A stretch of 64,000 nucleotides of DNA from an uncultured Bacteroidales bacterium (GTDB lineage: Bacteria > Bacteroidota > Bacteroidia > Bacteroidales > F082). How positions within the stretch are numbered: position 1 is the stretch's first letter; each line of letters begins with the position of its first letter. Both the position numbers and the translations under genes were made by a program. This document shows positions 7,632 to 19,500 of the stretch, piece after piece. The stretch lies in assembly GCA_937902805.1 (NCBI GenBank), contig CALEMB010000102.1:10570-74569 (forward strand). Reading direction: 5' to 3'. The notes under the pieces are model-generated. The model searched no databases. It had not been told where the DNA came from and was given only the letters and a program-made list of their open reading frames with translations.

Positions 7632-10600
7632 ATGAACAAAAAATCTTTACTCATTATCGCGCTGATGGCCTTGTTTGCGCCATTAGGCTTGATCGGCCAG
7701 ACCCCAGAGGCCGTAATCGTGGATGGGAACAATCCTTTCTTCGACAACTTTGAAGGTACTGAATGCGAATGGGAATTCACCAATGGCGACGGTACCAACG
7801 CCTGGTGGTGGGGCACCGTCACCTGCAATGGCGGAACCCATTCCGTCTATGTCTCTAACGATGGCGGCACAAGCAATGCCTATTCGAATTATTCTAATCT
7901 CACGTGGGTGTACTTCTGGAAACTCATCACCATTGAAGAGGGTGGCACTTACCGTATCTCCTACGATTGGAGAAACAATGGCAATGGAGATAACTACCTT
8001 CGTGTCGGCCTGTTGCCAGAATCAGCAACGCTTACGGCAGGCTCTCAGTATCCCACCTCAGATTGGGTTTCGCTTGACGGCGGCACTCCTCTGTATGGTA
8101 ACACCAACTGGACTACCAAAAACTCCAACGAAACGCTTACGGCAGGAACCTACAAGCTGGTTTTTGCATGGTACAGTTATTACTGGGGTTCGGTGTACAA
8201 CCCGGCTGCGGCCGTCGACAATGTCGGTGTCACCAAATTTGAGACGGGCAATCACACCACCTATGTAACTCAGACCCACACCCAAGACTTTATGAAGGGC
8301 ACAGGCTCGAATGTCCGTATTGCCAACGGTGATGTCGCCCTGCAATACAAGATGGAATCCGTCTCCGACTGGAATGCCACCACCAATCTTTCGCAAAACT
8401 TGAAAGACCATCAAGTGGTGACTTGGCACAACTATGTCTATTGCGTGGGAGGTTACAACGGTTCTGCTCCTGTGAGTACTGTCTATCGTGCCTCTCAACA
8501 AACTAGCGGCCTCTCAAGTTGGTCAACGCTTAATGCTTTGCCCGTAGCATTGAAGGATATGGCCGTAATCGCCACACAAACCCAATTGATTGTGGTTGGT
8601 GGGCGCAATAACAACGGTGTGAGCGACAAGATTTATTCGGCGGCTCTCAATGACGACGGTACCATTGGAACATGGCAGGAACTCCCCGTCAGTCTGCCTC
8701 AAGCCTGTTGGGGTGCTCGCCTTGTGGAAGCCATGGGTCACCTCTACCTCATCGGCGGTGCAAATGCCGACACTGAAAACGATGCCACCGACAAGGTGTA
8801 TCGCCTGACACTGAACGCTTTGGGCGAGGTGACGGGCATCACCGAAGTGGCATCCCTGCCCGAGACCCGCAACGGACATGCTGCCACTGTCTACAATTCC
8901 AAGATTATCGTCACCGGCGGTTATGATGCCACCTTCACCCAAAAGAATACGGTGTACACCGCTGATGTCAACCTTGATGGCAGTCTCGGTGCTTGGGAAA
9001 CCAACACTGCCTTGCCTAACGCCGTCTACGGTCATACCATCCTTTGCACCAACGGCATTTTGGCCGTTATGGGAGGTAAGGAAGGCACCTTGGAAAGCAA
9101 CAAGTTCCAATATGCCGATGCAGATGCCACAACTTATGACTGGCAGCTTTCTGATATTACTCTCTCCGAACGTTACACCGAAGGTGCTTCCTTTGCCTTC
9201 GACAACAAGATTTTCTACTGCGGTGGTGTCAACCTTTCGGGCAACCTCAATAATGCCGTTCGTTTCATGGCTGTCAATCCTTCCACCGATACGCCGGCCT
9301 TCGCCAATCACCCCGTTTTTGTCAGTTGGCCTTTCGACATCGGAACGCCCAAGCAGATGGTGGAGATGAACTACCGCTTGGCCAACCCGTCGGAATATGC
9401 TTACGAGGTGCTCTATCGCACCGCTGACGAAGACATGGTGTTCAGCAACTGGACTTCGGCGGGCTCCAATCTTCCCTTCGCCATCGGTCAAACGAAGCGT
9501 TACATCCAATACATGTTCCGCATCACGGCTACTGGCGAGGACGATTTCACCATTGAAGATGTCACTCTTACCTTGAGTGGATATAGCCAATTGGCAAGCA
9601 ACCTGAATTATATTGGAACCCTCACAGCCGAAGGCAGCCCCTATTTGGTGACGGAAACCATTAGTTTCAGCTCAGGTACGCACAACATCGAACCCGGCGT
9701 CACCATATTGTTTATGCCCAACACAGGATTGAACATCGGGGCAGCCAGTGTCAACTTCAACGGCACCGAAGAAAGCCCCATCCTGCTGACTGCCTTCGAA
9801 GCCGGCAGCGGTAGTTGGAACGGCGTGTATTTTCAGGATGCCAGCGACAACAGCGGCTTGGCCTCAACCATGCAGTACACCACCATTGAGAAGGCCGGTA
9901 ACGGCGACAACGAATCCAATCTGCGTTTGCGCAATACTAACCAACCCACCATCAGCCACTGCTCTTTCAATTTGGCTACTACCGAGGGTGTTTGGTTACA
10001 GAGTTCAAATCCTACCTTCAGTGATTGTACCTTTGACGGCAATAAGTATGGTATATGGCTTACTGGCAGTTCACCTGCATGCACATCATGTACGATGAGT
10101 AACAACACAAACGATGGTATCGTTCTCAACAATTCGGCCCCGACCATAACCAATTGTACAATGACTGGCAATGGAAATGCAGGTATCTATTTCTATAGTG
10201 AAAACTTCAATGCCACCTTCTCTGGCGTGATTTGCTCTAACAACACCTATGGCTATTATTCCTGCACACCCAACCGCACCTTCAATTTCGATAGTAGCAT
10301 CATCGCCTTTGCCGACAATACGGCTGACATTGCTATGGGTGGTGGAACCATCAGTTCCAACCAAACTTGGAACTATTATACCAATGGTTACGCTCTCTTA
10401 GGCTCTGTTACGGTCTATAGTAGCAGTACAAGTTCGCAGCCCAAACTCACCATAATAGCTGGCAACACAATCAAGGTGGCTTCAGGCTATTATATCTATG
10501 TGGGCGAAACCAGCAGTAACTATGGTGGCCAACTCTATGCCGTGGGTACGGCAAACCAACCCATTACCTTCACCTCGTTGAACGGCGAACCAGGCGGTTG

Positions 10601-13586
10601 GAATGGTATCCGCTTCCTCAATGGTAGCGACTACAATTCATCTTCCTCATTGCGCTATTGCGTGGTGGAGAAAGCTGTCACCAACCTCTACTGTGAATAC
10701 ACCAACCAACCTAGTGTGATGTGGTGTACCTTCCAGGATGCCACCAATAATAATATTTATTTGTATCAACAATCCAACATTAGCATTGAGGGCTGCACTT
10801 TGAAGAATGCCTTGAGAGGCTTGTCAGTGGAAACCAATTCTAATCCTACCGTGGTGAACGTGGTCTTCGAGAACCATAGCGAGGCTTGCGTCCGTTACTG
10901 GAGTACCAACTGCACAGTGACCTACAGCGGCTGCACCATGAAGGATTCGCAGGCTGGTATCTGCTATTCCACACCGAATGTGGATATTGCCGACGTCCCC
11001 AATGTCACTTTCCAGAACAATGTCTGCAACTTTGCCGTGCCGGAAGGCACCATCAACGGCAACCGCACTTGGGCCGCCAACTCGTATGCCATTCTTGGCA
11101 CGGTCAATATGTACAGCAGTAGTTCTAGTTACTTTGGTGTCCTGACCTTATCTCCTGGCTCCGTGTTGAAGTTCGCTGAAGGCAAGCAACTTACTATTGA
11201 TACTCGAGGCAGCTTAGTGGCCGAGGGTACGGCTGAGCAACCCATTATCTTCACCTCGATAAATGGCGAGGTAGGCGGCTGGGATGGTATCGCCTTCTAT
11301 GACGGTAGCGACAGCTATTCAAGTCAGTATTCCTCGCTGAAGCATTGCATCGTGGAAAACGGTAACGAGTATAATCTGTACATGAGCGGTACTTCCAAAC
11401 CTACTCTGATTGAGGACTGCACTTTCCAAAACTCGGTTGGAAAAGGCGTGTATTTGTATCAGAGCTACACCACCTTCAACAACTGTGTTTTCCGCAATGC
11501 GGGCACAAGAGGCGTTGACACCTATAGTATGAATGGCACCTGCAACTTCACCAACTGCAGTTTTGAGAACAACGGCGACTATCCCATCTATTTCAGCAAT
11601 CCCGGTTATATGGGTTCGATGACGAACACGAGCTTTACCGGCAACAACCCCGACGCAGTGCTGCTGAATGAGGGCACCGTCAGTGCAACCCGCACTTGGG
11701 AAGGCTACACTTACCATATCTTGGGCAATCTTTATGTTGGAAACTATTACAGTTATTCTACCAACACTTGGACGCTGATGTCTGGCGCCACCCTGAAATT
11801 TGCCGAGGGTAAGGGCTTCTACACAGGCAGCAGCAGCTACTGCGCCAATATCATTGCTGAAGGCACCGCTGAGCAGCCCATCACCTTCACCTCTCTGAAC
11901 GGACAACCAGGTGGTTGGGATGGTGTTTATTTTGATGCCTATGCTGATTATAATGGACGGCAATCTTCGCTGAAACACTGCATCGTGGAGAACGGCAGTG
12001 AGTATAACTTGAGGATGTACGAAACCAGCCAGCCTTCTATTGAAAGTTGCACCTTCCAAAATTCCAACGGTTTTGGCCTGTGGCTTGATTATTATTCTTC
12101 GCCTGAAATCCGCAAGTCTACCATTAAGGACAATGCTTCGTATGGCATTTATTTGGAAAGATATTCATGTCCCACCGTGGGTGGCACACCCGAAAAAGCC
12201 AACAGCATCTACAACAACGGTGACTATGCTGTGCGTTTGAATAGTAGCTATAATAGCAACAATACCATCAACATGAAGTACAACTTCTGGGGGAATATCG
12301 GCACTAAGGAAATTGACGACAATTTGATTTACGACAAGCTGGACAACACCAACTTGGCCCGCGTCCTCTTCGAGCCGGTAAGTTGGTTCCCCATCGACAA
12401 CTTCGGGCACCTGCAAGGCACCTTCACCTATAACGGTGACGCTGCCAAACTGATGGCCAACCGCACGATGGACATCGTCAACACGGGCGACACCATCCAG
12501 GCCACCGCAACCACCGATGGCAACGGCGTGTACGACTTCAGCAACTATGCTGTGGAGGTCTATAACGTCATGGACACCCTTACGGGCATCGACATCCTTG
12601 CTGGCGTGAACGCCACCGACGCCCTCTTGGCGATGCGCCACTTTGTCCACTTGGATACGCTGGTCGGCAACTATGCCGCCATCGCTGACGTCAATGGCAG
12701 CGGCGGCATTAACGGCACCGACGCCATGCTCATCATGCGCCGCTCACTTGGCCAGTCGTTCCCCGCTGGCGACTTCTACTTCTTCAGCCCCAACGGCATT
12801 AGCGTCAACGGCAGTACCTGCACCTATGACCTGAGTTTCCTCTGCTACGGCGACGTGAACGGCAGCTACAACCTCCAGACCCGCGACAACACCATCGAGC
12901 TCATGACCGAAGGCCAGCTGATGGCCGAGTCGTATCAGGAGTACGAGTTGCCGGTCAACATCAAGAACGCTGTGGAGATGGGTGCCCTTACGCTGTACTT
13001 CGACTATCCTGAAGAGTACCTTGAGATTGAAGACGTGGTGCTGGCCGCCACGGGCGAGAGCCTGCTCTTTGCCGCTACTGACGGCAAACTCTCTACGGCT
13101 TGGTACAGCCTGGTGCCTGCCGTGCTGAACGAAAACGACGTCCTTATTAATATAAAGGTGCAGACCAAGGATTTGAGCAATATCGACGAGCCTGTGGCCT
13201 TCAGCATGGGAGCCTACTCTGAATTGGCTGATGGCACCGCACAAGTGATTGATGACGTGGTGATTGCCATGCCCGAAATCGTCACTGCCACCATGGGCAT
13301 GAGCGACAATACGACGGACGGTGTGCATCTGTCGACCTATCCCAACCCTGCCAAGGATGTCTGCACTTTGGTATACCAGCTGCCCGAGGTGGGTCGCGTG
13401 ACGGTGTCGGTCTACAACATGATGGGAGAGAAAGTGATGGATGCTGCTAACTTCCGTCAGGAAGAAGGCCAGCACGAGATACGCCTCAACACTTCGGCCC
13501 TTGCCGCTGGCATGTACTGCTGCCGCATCACCTTCGAAGGTGAAAGCAGTTGGATGAAGACAACTATGTTAATCATTGAAAAATAA
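7632..13586 (+). CDS. Giant T9SS surface protein: anchor-J-like, Kelch propeller, beta-helix, dockerin, cohesin-like
   Basis: 1984 aa, exported by a signal peptide (about 1-22) and then T9SS. Domains in order: a jelly-roll resembling choice-of-anchor J (about 25-205); a Kelch-like beta-propeller (about 241-549; repeated VYCVGGYN, LIVVGGRN, LYLIGGAN, IIVTGGYD, FYCGGVN); a right-handed beta-helix of four tandem modules (about 657-1567); a carboxypeptidase-regulatory-like stretch; a dockerin-like domain (about 1655-1710) with GVNATDALLAMRHF and the calcium-loop segment ADVNGSGGINGTDAMLIMRR; GDVNGS at about 1740; a cohesin-like domain (about 1768-1885, ELPVNIKN ... ALTLYFDYPEEYLEI); and the T9SS type A sorting domain (about 1901-1984, STYPNPAKD ... 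LAAGMYCCRI). No catalytic motif was recognised. It is first in an operon of at least four genes; the next gene starts 6 nt downstream. Confidence 0.9.
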   Translation: MNKKSLLIIALMALFAPLGLIGQTPEAVIVDGNNPFFDNFEGTECEWEFTNGDGTNAWWWGTVTCNGGTHSVYVSNDGGTSNAYSNYSNLTWVYFWKLITIEEGGTYRISYDWRNNGNGDNYLRVGLLPESATLTAGSQYPTSDWVSLDGGTPLYGNTNWTTKNSNETLTAGTYKLVFAWYSYYWGSVYNPAAAVDNVGVTKFETGNHTTYVTQTHTQDFMKGTGSNVRIANGDVALQYKMESVSDWNATTNLSQNLKDHQVVTWHNYVYCVGGYNGSAPVSTVYRASQQTSGLSSWSTLNALPVALKDMAVIATQTQLIVVGGRNNNGVSDKIYSAALNDDGTIGTWQELPVSLPQACWGARLVEAMGHLYLIGGANADTENDATDKVYRLTLNALGEVTGITEVASLPETRNGHAATVYNSKIIVTGGYDATFTQKNTVYTADVNLDGSLGAWETNTALPNAVYGHTILCTNGILAVMGGKEGTLESNKFQYADADATTYDWQLSDITLSERYTEGASFAFDNKIFYCGGVNLSGNLNNAVRFMAVNPSTDTPAFANHPVFVSWPFDIGTPKQMVEMNYRLANPSEYAYEVLYRTADEDMVFSNWTSAGSNLPFAIGQTKRYIQYMFRITATGEDDFTIEDVTLTLSGYSQLASNLNYIGTLTAEGSPYLVTETISFSSGTHNIEPGVTILFMPNTGLNIGAASVNFNGTEESPILLTAFEAGSGSWNGVYFQDASDNSGLASTMQYTTIEKAGNGDNESNLRLRNTNQPTISHCSFNLATTEGVWLQSSNPTFSDCTFDGNKYGIWLTGSSPACTSCTMSNNTNDGIVLNNSAPTITNCTMTGNGNAGIYFYSENFNATFSGVICSNNTYGYYSCTPNRTFNFDSSIIAFADNTADIAMGGGTISSNQTWNYYTNGYALLGSVTVYSSSTSSQPKLTIIAGNTIKVASGYYIYVGETSSNYGGQLYAVGTANQPITFTSLNGEPGGWNGIRFLNGSDYNSSSSLRYCVVEKAVTNLYCEYTNQPSVMWCTFQDATNNNIYLYQQSNISIEGCTLKNALRGLSVETNSNPTVVNVVFENHSEACVRYWSTNCTVTYSGCTMKDSQAGICYSTPNVDIADVPNVTFQNNVCNFAVPEGTINGNRTWAANSYAILGTVNMYSSSSSYFGVLTLSPGSVLKFAEGKQLTIDTRGSLVAEGTAEQPIIFTSINGEVGGWDGIAFYDGSDSYSSQYSSLKHCIVENGNEYNLYMSGTSKPTLIEDCTFQNSVGKGVYLYQSYTTFNNCVFRNAGTRGVDTYSMNGTCNFTNCSFENNGDYPIYFSNPGYMGSMTNTSFTGNNPDAVLLNEGTVSATRTWEGYTYHILGNLYVGNYYSYSTNTWTLMSGATLKFAEGKGFYTGSSSYCANIIAEGTAEQPITFTSLNGQPGGWDGVYFDAYADYNGRQSSLKHCIVENGSEYNLRMYETSQPSIESCTFQNSNGFGLWLDYYSSPEIRKSTIKDNASYGIYLERYSCPTVGGTPEKANSIYNNGDYAVRLNSSYNSNNTINMKYNFWGNIGTKEIDDNLIYDKLDNTNLARVLFEPVSWFPIDNFGHLQGTFTYNGDAAKLMANRTMDIVNTGDTIQATATTDGNGVYDFSNYAVEVYNVMDTLTGIDILAGVNATDALLAMRHFVHLDTLVGNYAAIADVNGSGGINGTDAMLIMRRSLGQSFPAGDFYFFSPNGISVNGSTCTYDLSFLCYGDVNGSYNLQTRDNTIELMTEGQLMAESYQEYELPVNIKNAVEMGALTLYFDYPEEYLEIEDVVLAATGESLLFAATDGKLSTAWYSLVPAVLNENDVLINIKVQTKDLSNIDEPVAFSMGAYSELADGTAQVIDDVVIAMPEIVTATMGMSDNTTDGVHLSTYPNPAKDVCTLVYQLPEVGRVTVSVYNMMGEKVMDAANFRQEEGQHEIRLNTSALAAGMYCCRITFEGESSWMKTTMLIIEK
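9619..12330 (+). repeat. Four tandem beta-helix modules inside the giant gene
   Basis: Each module carries a block of the form A-GTA-QPI-FTS-NG--GGW-G followed by SSL-HC-VE and P-IE-CTFQNS. The blocks begin near 9756, 10541, 11221 and 11857. Modules 3 and 4 are 636 bp (212 codons) apart and closest to each other, suggesting recent duplication; module 1 is the most diverged. Confidence 0.7.
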
Positions 13587-13592
13587 TGCCTT

Positions 13593-16500
13593 ATGACACG
13601 GAAGAATAAAATCCTCGTTTTGCTATGCTGCCTCTTCCCGTGGATGTGGGCGGCGGCTCAAACAGTCAATACGACAGCCGGCAGCGGTGGGATTTGTCCC
13701 GGGGAGGAAATCACCATCCCCATCACAGTCACCAACTGCAACGGCGTGGCTGCCATCAGCTTAGTCTTGGACTTTGACAATACCAAAGTCACCTACGATG
13801 GCTATCAGAACGTGAACAGCACGCTTGCCGGGATGCTCGTTAACCAGAGCAACGGCACGATTTATATGACTTGGGCCAACATGAGTGCCATTGACTTGGG
13901 TAACGGCACCCTCGTAGAACTTCGTTTTACCAGCACTGGTGTCAGCGGCAACGCTAACTTGAGTTGGAACACCAGCCAGTGCGAGTATAGCGGCGTTTCG
14001 GGAACGCCTCTCCCTGCCAACTACACCAATGGAACGGTGAATGTCTATGCAGTGCCGAGCATCAGTTCACATCCTACGAGTTTTACGCTTACCGAGGGCA
14101 ACAGCTCTTATTTCCAAGTGAGTGTTTCGGGTCAAGGACCGAGCTATCAGTGGCAAATCTTGCCTCCTGGGGAAAGCACTTGGCTCGACCTTGGCAACGA
14201 TAGCCATCACAGTGGCGCGACCAATTACAGACTATACGTGAACAACGTCACAATGGCGATGAACGGCAACCGCTACCGTTGTGTGGTGAGTGGCACTTGC
14301 GGCTCGCCTGTGACCTCTAGGATCGCCACTTTGACGGTGAATCAGTATGTCCCCACCATTGCCACCTCCTTGGGTACAGTAACCACTTGCTTCGACCAGG
14401 TCTTTTCCATCCCTGTCAACGTGACCAACTGCAACAACGTGGGTGCCATCTCCTTAGTGTTGGAATACAACGCCAACCTGGTGACCTATGTCGGCTACGA
14501 AAACGCCAACCCCGAGCTGAGCAATGGCTACATGCGTGTGAACGCTTCCAACGGCAGGGTTTATTTCACCTGGGCCACTTCGAGCCAAGCGCTCCAGATG
14601 GGCAACGGCCAGCTGATATCCTTTGCTTTTAGGTCGGCAGCGGGCAACTCCCAACTGACGTGGATCACCGACCAGTGCGAATACAGTAACCCGTCGGGGC
14701 AGTCCATCCCGGCCTCATACAGCAACTCCAACCTGACCATCTACTATCCGCCTACCATCACCTCGCAACCCTCCAACAGGTCGGTGATGGAAGGCAGCAA
14801 TACCAGCTTTAGTATCAATGCCACGGGCAATAACCTGGCTTACCAATGGAAGATGAGCCAAGACAACGGCATCTCGTGGGAGACGCTGAGCAACGGCGGG
14901 CACTACAGCGGCGTCAACAGCAGTACATTGTATATTAATGATGTGTTGTACACAATGGACGGCTACCGCTACCGCTGCGAAGTGAGCGGTACCTGCGAGC
15001 CTTCGGTGGTGTCCAACTACGCCACCCTGGCAGTGGAGATGCAGATGTCCAACATCCAAACCACAGCGGGAAGCCTGAACACCTGCACGCAGACTTCATT
15101 CGGCATCCCGATTTCGGTGACCAACTGCAACCGAGTGGGTGCCATCAGTTTGGCTTTAGCTTACGACAACACCAAGTTGACCTACACAGGCTACGAGGGT
15201 GTGAATCCAGCACTTGCCAACGGAATGTTGCAAGTGAATGCCGTCAATGGCACAGTCTTTATCTCTTGGGCCTCTGTTGAGGGAGCTAATGTGGGCAACT
15301 CTAACCTACTTACCCTCAACTTCACGGCACAAGCCACAGGTTCCAGCAACCTGACATGGAACACCAACTATTGCGAATATGCCAATCCACGAGGTGCGGT
15401 GTTCCCAGCGACTTTTGTCAATGGCACGGTAACCGTGGGTGACATGAGTTTCCAAATCACCTCGCAACCTGTTGACCAAACTGTGACGATGGGAGAGAGC
15501 ACCAACTTCAATGTGGAAGTTTCGGGAACGACCAGCGGATTCCAATGGCAGGTCAGCACTGACGGAGGCTCCTCATGGAACAATGTCATTGTGGGTAATG
15601 GTGAACACTATTCCAATCCGAACTCTCATCAGCTCGGTGTCAGCAGCACGACGCTTGAGATGAACGGCTACCGTTACCGTTGCGTGATAAGCGGCTCTTG
15701 CGGTGTGCAATATTCCTCATCGGCCATCCTGACGGTGAATCTGCCTCCCAACTATTATGAAATCACCCTTGCCGTTGACCCCGAAGAGGGTGGTACGGTG
15801 ACAGGTGCTGGAGCCCACATAGAGAATACCCCATGTACGGTGGTTGCAACGCCAGCTGTGGGCTACAACTTCGTCAATTGGACAGAAAATGGCGTGGAAG
15901 TCTCGAACGAAGCTTCCTACACCTTTATTCCGACAGCTAACCGTAATTTGGTAGCCCATTTCACCCTTCAGGAGATTACGATCAGCGTCAGTGCTAACCC
16001 TATGGGTGCCGGTACGCTCAATGGTGGCGGCACTTATCTTTATGGTAGCCACGTTCTGTTGACCGCCATTCCTATCACGGGTTCGGTGTTTGATAACTGG
16101 ACGGAAAACGGGGAGGTTGTCTCAACTAACCAGAGTATCAGTTTCACGGCTGAGGCCGACCGTACCTTGGTGGCCAACTTCTCGGTGCAGCAAATCAACA
16201 TTGCGGCTACACCGGTGCCTGCCGGCAACGGTAGTGTTGAAGGCTCAGGTGTTTATGCATACGGATCTACGGTCACCCTGGTGGCCCATGCTGGAGAAGG
16301 CTTCGAGTTCTCCAACTGGACGGAAAACGGCTTGGTGATTTCATCAAACGACACATTGAGCTTCACTGCCGAAGATGACCGTAACTTGGAGGCGCATTTC
16401 GTCACCCAATCTTTGACCATTACCACCGCTGTCGACCCTGAAATAGGCGGCACTGTTACGGGTGCTGGTACTTATGAATATGGCGACCCCGTATTGCTGA

Positions 16501-19500
16501 CTGCTACCCCAATAGGCACGGCTGAATTCATTGAATGGAGGGAAAACGGACAGCAAGTTTCCGACCAACCCACCTATAGCTTCAACGCCTACACCGACCG
16601 TCATTTGGTGGCGCATTTCAACGTCACCGTCAACATCACAGCTACGACGCAGCCTGAGGAAAGCGGCGTGATTACAGGCTCGGGCACATACACCTATGGT
16701 CATACGGCCACCCTGAGCACTTCGCCTAACACAGGATACAGCTTTGTGAACTGGACCGAGAGCGACACGGTGTATTCAACCACCACCACCATCAGCCTCA
16801 CGGCATACGAAAACCGTAGTTTCGTGGCTCACTATGATTCCATCATGCACCACGTCAGCGTGGCGAGCAACTCGGAAGTGGCAGGATGGGTGTCAGGTGG
16901 TGGCGACTTTATCGAAGGCTCACAGGTTATGGTTTCGGCACATCCCAACAACCAGTTTGACTTTGTTCGTTGGACCGAAAACAACCAAACCGTGTCGGTC
17001 AATCCGAACTACAGCTTCCAGATTTGGGGCGACCGCGACCTGATGGCCGAGTTTGAGCGACACATCACCGACACGACGGCAGCCTCGTGCGTAGCGTTTG
17101 AATGGCATGGTCACACCTATACCTCAAACGGCATCTACTACGACACCCTGACCAGCTATGTGGGGGTGGATAGCATTGTGGCTTTGCATTTGACGCTATA
17201 TCCGACAATTCTCATCGAGGAAGACAGGTTTGTGTGTGACTCCGCAAGCATACTCTGGCATGGCAAGACATTGACCAACAGCGGTGTCTATTACGACACG
17301 CTGACCTCCATACACGGTTGCGACAGCATCCATGAGCTGACGCTTCAAATCCATAGGATACCCGTGGGCGATTTTACGTTCATGACACCTACCGATAACG
17401 ACGAGATTACCACCATGCCGCTCACTTTGGCATGGAACTCGGTGCCGGGTGCAACACAATATGATTTGTACCTATGGGACATCAACGACCCCGAACCCGA
17501 GACACCCTACAGGCCAAACTTGTCGAGCAGCTACACCACGGTTTCAGCACTGATGAACTACCACACCTACAACTGGTATGTAGTAGCGCGGAATGCCTGC
17601 CACGAACAGACCTCCGAAATACATTCATTCCATCTTAATGTCACGCCTAACATAAGCGTCAGCCAAAACAGTCTCGATTTCGGCGAGGTGACCCTTAACC
17701 AAACCTCAAACAAGAATTTGACTGTAACCGGCTATTATCTCGGATATGAAGTTGATGTCCAGATTACCGGTGAGGATGCCAATGCTTATTCATATACCAC
17801 CGCATCGGGATGGAACGGCTATTCAGGCGGTATTCTGGTTGTCAGCTTCAATCCGACAATGCCGAAATTCGAATACAACGCAAACCTTGTTATCATTAGC
17901 GGTGACTTGACCCAAACCGTGAGCCTGATTGGTAGCGTGGCCAACTTGTTCACTTTCAACACTGTTGTCGATGAGGACGTATTCTCGATGGGCAGTACTA
18001 TTCCCATCCACGGCTCCGTATTCAACTGGGAGAACGCGCCAGCCGCCGACATTGAAATGGAGGTGACTGTTACGGTCATGAACATGAGACGCACCATCAT
18101 GACACAAACCGATGCCGACGGACTTTTCACGGTGGAGTTTGAGCCAATGCCCACTGAATCGGGTTACTACACCGTCAACTCGGGCAGGGTTGGCCACTAC
18201 AGCACGGCAGTGCACGACGAGTTCAATATACCGGGAATGGTTGCCGCGAGCAACGATTTCAAGACCTGTCTCGTTGACCAAGGCTGGTCGAAGACCGACT
18301 CCATCCGAATCAGAAACAAGAGTAACCTGCCGCTGACCCACATCCAACTCACAGCATTGACAACCATAGAAGGCTGTTCATGGTCAGCATCGCCCGTTAG
18401 TCTCGGCGGATTGGAAGAGGGTTATCTCGTCTACACCATCAGCGGCTCCGAATTGACGGAAGGCAACCAATATCAAGAACTCAAACTAAAAGCCACCAGT
18501 GCAGAAGGTGCCGAGATGCAGTTCAGCGTGTGGTACTACTGCAAAGCGGCACGCGGCAACCTCGACGTGTGGCCTAATATGTTGACCACCACCATGACCA
18601 AGGGCCAGAGCAAGATTGTTGACGTGATGTTGGTTAATGGTGGCACAAGCGAGACAGGATCCATCACAGTGGAACTGCCTAACGAGAACTGGTTGTCATT
18701 AGTGGGTAGCAACACAATGTCTTCGATACCTGTCAACGACACGGCATACTTCTCGTTGCGTCTGTCGCCTAGTGAGGACATCGACTTGGTGCAATACACC
18801 GGCTCCGTCGTCATTCACAGCGAACGCGGCGACGACAAGGTGATGTATTACAACATCAATGCCATCTCCGAATCGACAGGTGCCATCCTTGTGGATGCCA
18901 CAGACGAATACACTTACAACACCAACGGCGGCCATGGTCCGCATCTTGCAGGTGCTTTTGTGACCATTACCAACTATTATTCGCTTGAGACGGTAGCTCA
19001 AGGCTACACTGACGAAAACGGACTGTTCCATGTACAAGGCTACACCGACCGAAACGGACAGCGCACGGAAGGTCTGCCCGAAGGCTATTATCGCGTGAAA
19101 GTGACTGCCGACCGTCATGATGAATATGTTAACAATATCAGTGTGGGAGCCGGCAGCACCACCAGAGTGAATGCATTTATGCAATATCAGGCCATAACCT
19201 ATTCTTGGGATGTACAACCTACCGAGATTGAGGATGAATACACCTTCGAGCTTGTAACGGTATTTGAGACCAATGTACCCAAGCCAGTGATTACCATTGA
19301 CCATACCAGTACCCGTGACCTTGAATACGGCGAGACCGACAATTTCTCGCTCATCATCACCAACCACGGTTTGATTACTGCATATGAAAATACTATTACA
19401 TTGGATCAGATGGATGAATACAGCTTTGTTCCCTTGTGGGATTTCATCGACTCAATTCCAGCACAAACTACTGTGATTGTGCCATGCCAGTACACCCATT